A DNA stretch of 8,486 nucleotides from a bacterium UBA2219 (GTDB lineage Bacteria; Desulfobacterota; Deferrimicrobia; Deferrimicrobiales; Deferrimicrobiaceae), in the NCBI GenBank assembly GCA_002327765.1, contig DCUH01000069.1:1-8486 (forward strand), in the 5' to 3' direction. The notes under the pieces were generated by a model. It was not told where the DNA came from. It was given only the letters and a program-made list of their open reading frames with translations, and did no database searches. Positions within the stretch are counted from its first letter, which is position 1. Every line of letters starts with the position of its first letter. Shown here piece after piece: positions 6,032 through 8,486 of this stretch. The translations under genes and the position numbers were made by a program.

Positions 6032-7122
6032 GCATCCTGAGGGTCCTCCTGGAGGCGTTGCGCGGGGAGCGGAAATCCCGGGGCGAGACGAGGGACGTCT
6101 CGTTCGCGGCCGCGCTGACGTCCGGGCTGTACGAGATCTCGCAGGCGCTGAGCCGGCCGGGGGAGGACGTCCAGCGCAGCTTCGACCTCATCACCTCCGC
6201 CTCCGCGTCGATCCTGCGCGTCGAACGCTGCGCCCTGCTGCTTTCGGTGCCCGGGGAGGAATACCCCCAGATCCGTTCGATGGCGGGCATCCCGAGGGGG
6301 AAGGCGTACGAGAAGCTGCGGATCGAGATGTACCGGAGGGTCGTCCTGCCGGTCCTTTCCTCCGGAGAGGGGGTCGTCATCTCCGAGGGGCGGCCGGGGC
6401 TAGACCGCAGCCTCCTGCGGCTGATCCATCGCATGGACGTGAAGGGGATGATCGTCGCCCCGGTCAAGAGCGCAGACTCCACCATCGGGGTGGTCATCGC
6501 GGCGACCCCGCTCGACCGCAGGGACCTCGACGACGAGGACCTGAAGCTGCTCACCGTCATGGCGAATTTCGCGTCGGTCGTCCAGGGAAACGCGGCGCTG
6601 GTCGCCCGGCTGGACAAGAAGGCCCGGAAGCTGTCGGCCATCTTCGACATCAGCAAGGCCCTGAACGAGGAGTCGGATCCGGCCGTCCTGTTCCAGCGGA
6701 TCATCGACCGCGCGACCGGGCTGCTGGGCGCCTCCTCCGGCTCGGTCATCCGCGTGGACCACACCTCCGGGATGCTCTACATCGAGGCGGAGCAGGGGCT
6801 CGGCGGCGCGGTGAAGAGCGCCATCCGGCTGCGGATCGGCGAGGGGGTCACCGGGTGGGTGGCGAAGGAGGGCGTCCCGCTTCTGGTCAAGGACGTCCGG
6901 GAGGACTCCCGGTACTTCGAGGCGAGCCCCAAGGTGATGTGCGAGATGGCCGTCCCGATCAAGTGGGGGTCCGAGGTGATGGGGGTAATCAACCTCGACC
7001 ACCACCAGGTGAACGGTTTCCAGGAAGAGGATCTCGAGATGCTGACCGCCTTCGGGCACGTCGCGGGCGTGGCGCTGCGCAACGCGAACGTCCTGCGCGA
7101 CTGGACGAGGGACATCCGATGA
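6028..7122 (+). CDS. Tandem GAF-domain sensor protein
   Basis: A 364-residue soluble protein with two GAF domains and no output domain. GAF1 spans about residues 30-190. A helical linker (about 190-212, VARLDKKARKLSAIFDISKAL) leads into GAF2 at about 205-358, with the typical GEGVTGWVA stretch near residue 270, VPIKWGSEVMGVINLD near 307, and a closing helix. GAF domains bind small ligands or cyclic nucleotides and dimerise; the ligand here cannot be read from the sequence. The start at 6028 gives an ATGA overlap with the receiver gene and is preferred to the longer open frame from 5947, which would be out-of-frame receiver sequence. The end overlaps the GGDEF gene, again as ATGA. A regulator of the GGDEF protein next door is the natural guess. 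Confidence 0.88.
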   Translation: MSILRVLLEALRGERKSRGETRDVSFAAALTSGLYEISQALSRPGEDVQRSFDLITSASASILRVERCALLLSVPGEEYPQIRSMAGIPRGKAYEKLRIEMYRRVVLPVLSSGEGVVISEGRPGLDRSLLRLIHRMDVKGMIVAPVKSADSTIGVVIAATPLDRRDLDDEDLKLLTVMANFASVVQGNAALVARLDKKARKLSAIFDISKALNEESDPAVLFQRIIDRATGLLGASSGSVIRVDHTSGMLYIEAEQGLGGAVKSAIRLRIGEGVTGWVAKEGVPLLVKDVREDSRYFEASPKVMCEMAVPIKWGSEVMGVINLDHHQVNGFQEEDLEMLTAFGHVAGVALRNANVLRDWTRDIR

Positions 7123-8075
7123 CGGCGGCGATCCCGTGCGTCCGGACCGTCCTCGTGGCGCGACCCGTGTGGCCCGTGCTGGAGCGCCTCGCGGAGGGGC
7201 TTGCCTCCCGCGGGTACTTCGTGGAGCGGTCGGGGTCGTGGGAAGCGCTCTTCGACGCCCGGGCGGCGGAGGAAGGCCTCGCGGCCGCCTTCCTCGGGGA
7301 ATACGGCGAGATCGCCGAGGAGGAGGAGGCCCTCCGCCGGTTCCGCAAAGGGGAGGAGGGGAACGGGGTCCCGGTCTTCCTGGTCGGCGGCAGGAACGCC
7401 CTGCGGCGGGAGCGCTGGTTCCGGGAGGCCGGGGCGGACCAGGTCTTCTCCGCCGACCTGTCCGCCGCCGACATCCTCGATCGGGCGAGGCCGCTTCATG
7501 TCCTGGGCGACATGTACCATGATGTCCTGGAAGTCAACCGGGAGCTCCGGTGGCATTCGCTGGTGGACGAGCTGACGGGGCTTCCCAACCGGCGCCAATT
7601 CACGGAGGAGCTCGACCGGAACATCGAGATGGCCCGCAGAATCGGGCGTCCGCTGTCGTGCATCGTAACCGACATAGACGATATTCGCGGGGTGAACGAG
7701 ACGTACGGTTTCCCGGTGGGGGACAGCGTGATCCGGCAGTTCGGGGGGATACTGAAGGAGGGGAAGAGGCGCTACGATGCCGTCGCCCGCCTGGGCGGGG
7801 ACCAGTTCGTGTGGCTCCTGGTTGGAGCGAACGCCTCGCAGGCGGTGCGGGCGGCTTGGCGGGCCCACCGCAAGGTCGCCGAAAGCAGGTTCGACGGCGC
7901 CCAATCGCCCGTCCGCGTGACGGCCACCTGGGGGGTTTCGACCGTCTTCCCTGGCGAGGAGAGCCCGGAGCGGCTGCTGATGGAAAACGCGGACCGCGCC
8001 CTGTACTGGGGGAAGGAGAGCGGAAAGAACATGGTCCGGTGCTATCCGCCGGAGAAAGCGGCAGCCGATGGTTAG
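7119..8075 (+). CDS. Degenerate receiver - GGDEF protein with GGDQF site (possible diguanylate cyclase or c-di-GMP sensor)
   Basis: A 318-residue protein. Residues about 8-130 have the alternating hydrophobic-strand/helix pattern of a receiver, but the acidic pocket is replaced (VARPVWP), the phospho-acceptor region reads FLGEYGE, and the switch and lysine positions are lost, so it is a pseudo-receiver. After a helix (about 138-152) comes a GGDEF domain opening with DELTGLPNRR. The site reads G226-G227-D228-Q229-F230: the fourth residue is Gln instead of Glu. D185 (metal), N193 and D202 (guanine contacts) are kept; the lysine matching PleD K332 is R190, and the usual GH is GF. An inhibitory RxxD site is intact (R217-D220, five residues before the motif). 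Activity is therefore uncertain; c-di-GMP synthesis or binding are both possible. It is ATGA-coupled to the GAF gene and overlaps def by 8 nt. Confidence 0.88.
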   Translation: MTAAIPCVRTVLVARPVWPVLERLAEGLASRGYFVERSGSWEALFDARAAEEGLAAAFLGEYGEIAEEEEALRRFRKGEEGNGVPVFLVGGRNALRRERWFREAGADQVFSADLSAADILDRARPLHVLGDMYHDVLEVNRELRWHSLVDELTGLPNRRQFTEELDRNIEMARRIGRPLSCIVTDIDDIRGVNETYGFPVGDSVIRQFGGILKEGKRRYDAVARLGGDQFVWLLVGANASQAVRAAWRAHRKVAESRFDGAQSPVRVTATWGVSTVFPGEESPERLLMENADRALYWGKESGKNMVRCYPPEKAAADG

Positions 8076-8486
8076 GGACATCCTCGTATTCCCGGATCCG
8101 TTCCTCGCGCGGAAGGCGGCCCCGGTCGCCAGGGTCGATGAACGGGTGAGGGAGCTCATCCGGGACATGTTCGATACCATGTACGAATCCGAAGGCATCG
8201 GCCTCGCGGCGACCCAGGTGGGTGTCGCGAAGCGCGTCATCGTGGTCGACGTTTCTCCCGCCGACGAGGCCGCCTCCCCGATCGCGCTCGTCAACCCCGA
8301 GATCATCGGTAGGGAAGGGGAGCTGACGACGTGCATGGAGGGGTGCCTCAGCGTTCCCGGCGTCCAGGGGGAGGTGACCCGCTCGGAAGGCGTGGTGGTG
8401 AGCGGCCTGAACGAGAACGGCGAGCCGGTGACGCTGCGCGCCGGCGGGATCCTCGCCCGCTGCCTGCAGCACGAGATCGACCACCT
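8068..8486 (+). CDS. def: Peptide deformylase, partial
   Basis: Predicted metalloenzyme that removes the formyl group from the N-terminal methionine of new proteins. The first 139 codons and part of the next are present; the right edge cuts the gene just after the metal-binding motif. All three family motifs are intact: GIGLAATQ (G43-Q50), EGCLS with metal ligand C93, and QHEIDH with H135, catalytic E136 and H139. ATG 8068 overlaps the end of the GGDEF gene by 8 nt in another frame, and a GGAG lies some 13 nt upstream, so translation probably depends on coupling. Full-length relatives are about 150-190 residues, so only a short C-terminal part is missing. Its usual neighbour fmt may follow outside the window. 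Confidence 0.96.
   Translation, partial: MVRDILVFPDPFLARKAAPVARVDERVRELIRDMFDTMYESEGIGLAATQVGVAKRVIVVDVSPADEAASPIALVNPEIIGREGELTTCMEGCLSVPGVQGEVTRSEGVVVSGLNENGEPVTLRAGGILARCLQHEIDH

Overview
The window is GC-rich bacterial DNA (roughly two thirds G+C by eye) with tightly packed, mostly ATGA-overlapping genes. Several gene types are common in anaerobic, menaquinone-using lineages: a MqnP-like UbiA, UbiX, UbiD, one- and two-domain GAF/receiver/GGDEF signalling proteins, and a membrane-anchored trehalose-phosphate synthase. I would guess a Desulfobacterota/'Deltaproteobacteria'-like organism. That is inference from gene style only; no rRNA or species-specific marker is present.

Layout. (1) Positions 1-1444, minus strand: the N-terminal 481 residues of a fusion protein, with a membrane sensor (TM, extracytoplasmic Cache/PAS-like region, TM, HAMP, helix) joined to a trehalose-6-phosphate synthase (GT20) domain that runs off the left edge. 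(2) Positions 1445-1578: a divergent intergenic region with an AT-rich perfect palindrome (1477-1491) overlapping a TATAAT on the minus strand. (3) Positions 1579-3021, plus strand: ubiD, a prenyl-FMN-dependent decarboxylase. (4) Positions 3022-4174: about 1.15 kb without a credible long gene but full of repeats. It holds a 24-25 bp inverted-repeat pair (3060/3260), three copies of a 51 bp hairpin core with 13 bp stems, and a 94 bp tandem unit present about 2.4 times. Just before ubiA there is a possible short leader ORF. (5) Positions 4175-8486, plus strand: one overlapping gene string, ubiA(mqnP-like) - ubiX - stand-alone receiver - tandem-GAF protein - degenerate-receiver/GGDEF protein - def (peptide deformylase, cut by the right edge).

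How the genes may work together. UbiA attaches the prenyl chain to the aromatic quinone precursor. UbiX makes the prenylated FMN that UbiD needs to decarboxylate the prenylated intermediate. Together they supply late steps of (mena)quinone synthesis. The three signalling genes are translationally coupled to ubiX and to each other. They look like a response-regulator/GAF/diguanylate-cyclase protein split over three polypeptides, with a degenerate second receiver and a GGDQF active site beside an intact RxxD inhibitory site. Whether this signalling block has anything to do with quinone synthesis or protein deformylation cannot be decided from sequence.

The most unusual items are the sensor-HAMP-trehalose-phosphate-synthase fusion, the repeat field lying between ubiD and ubiA, and the GGDQF protein in its coupled signalling block.
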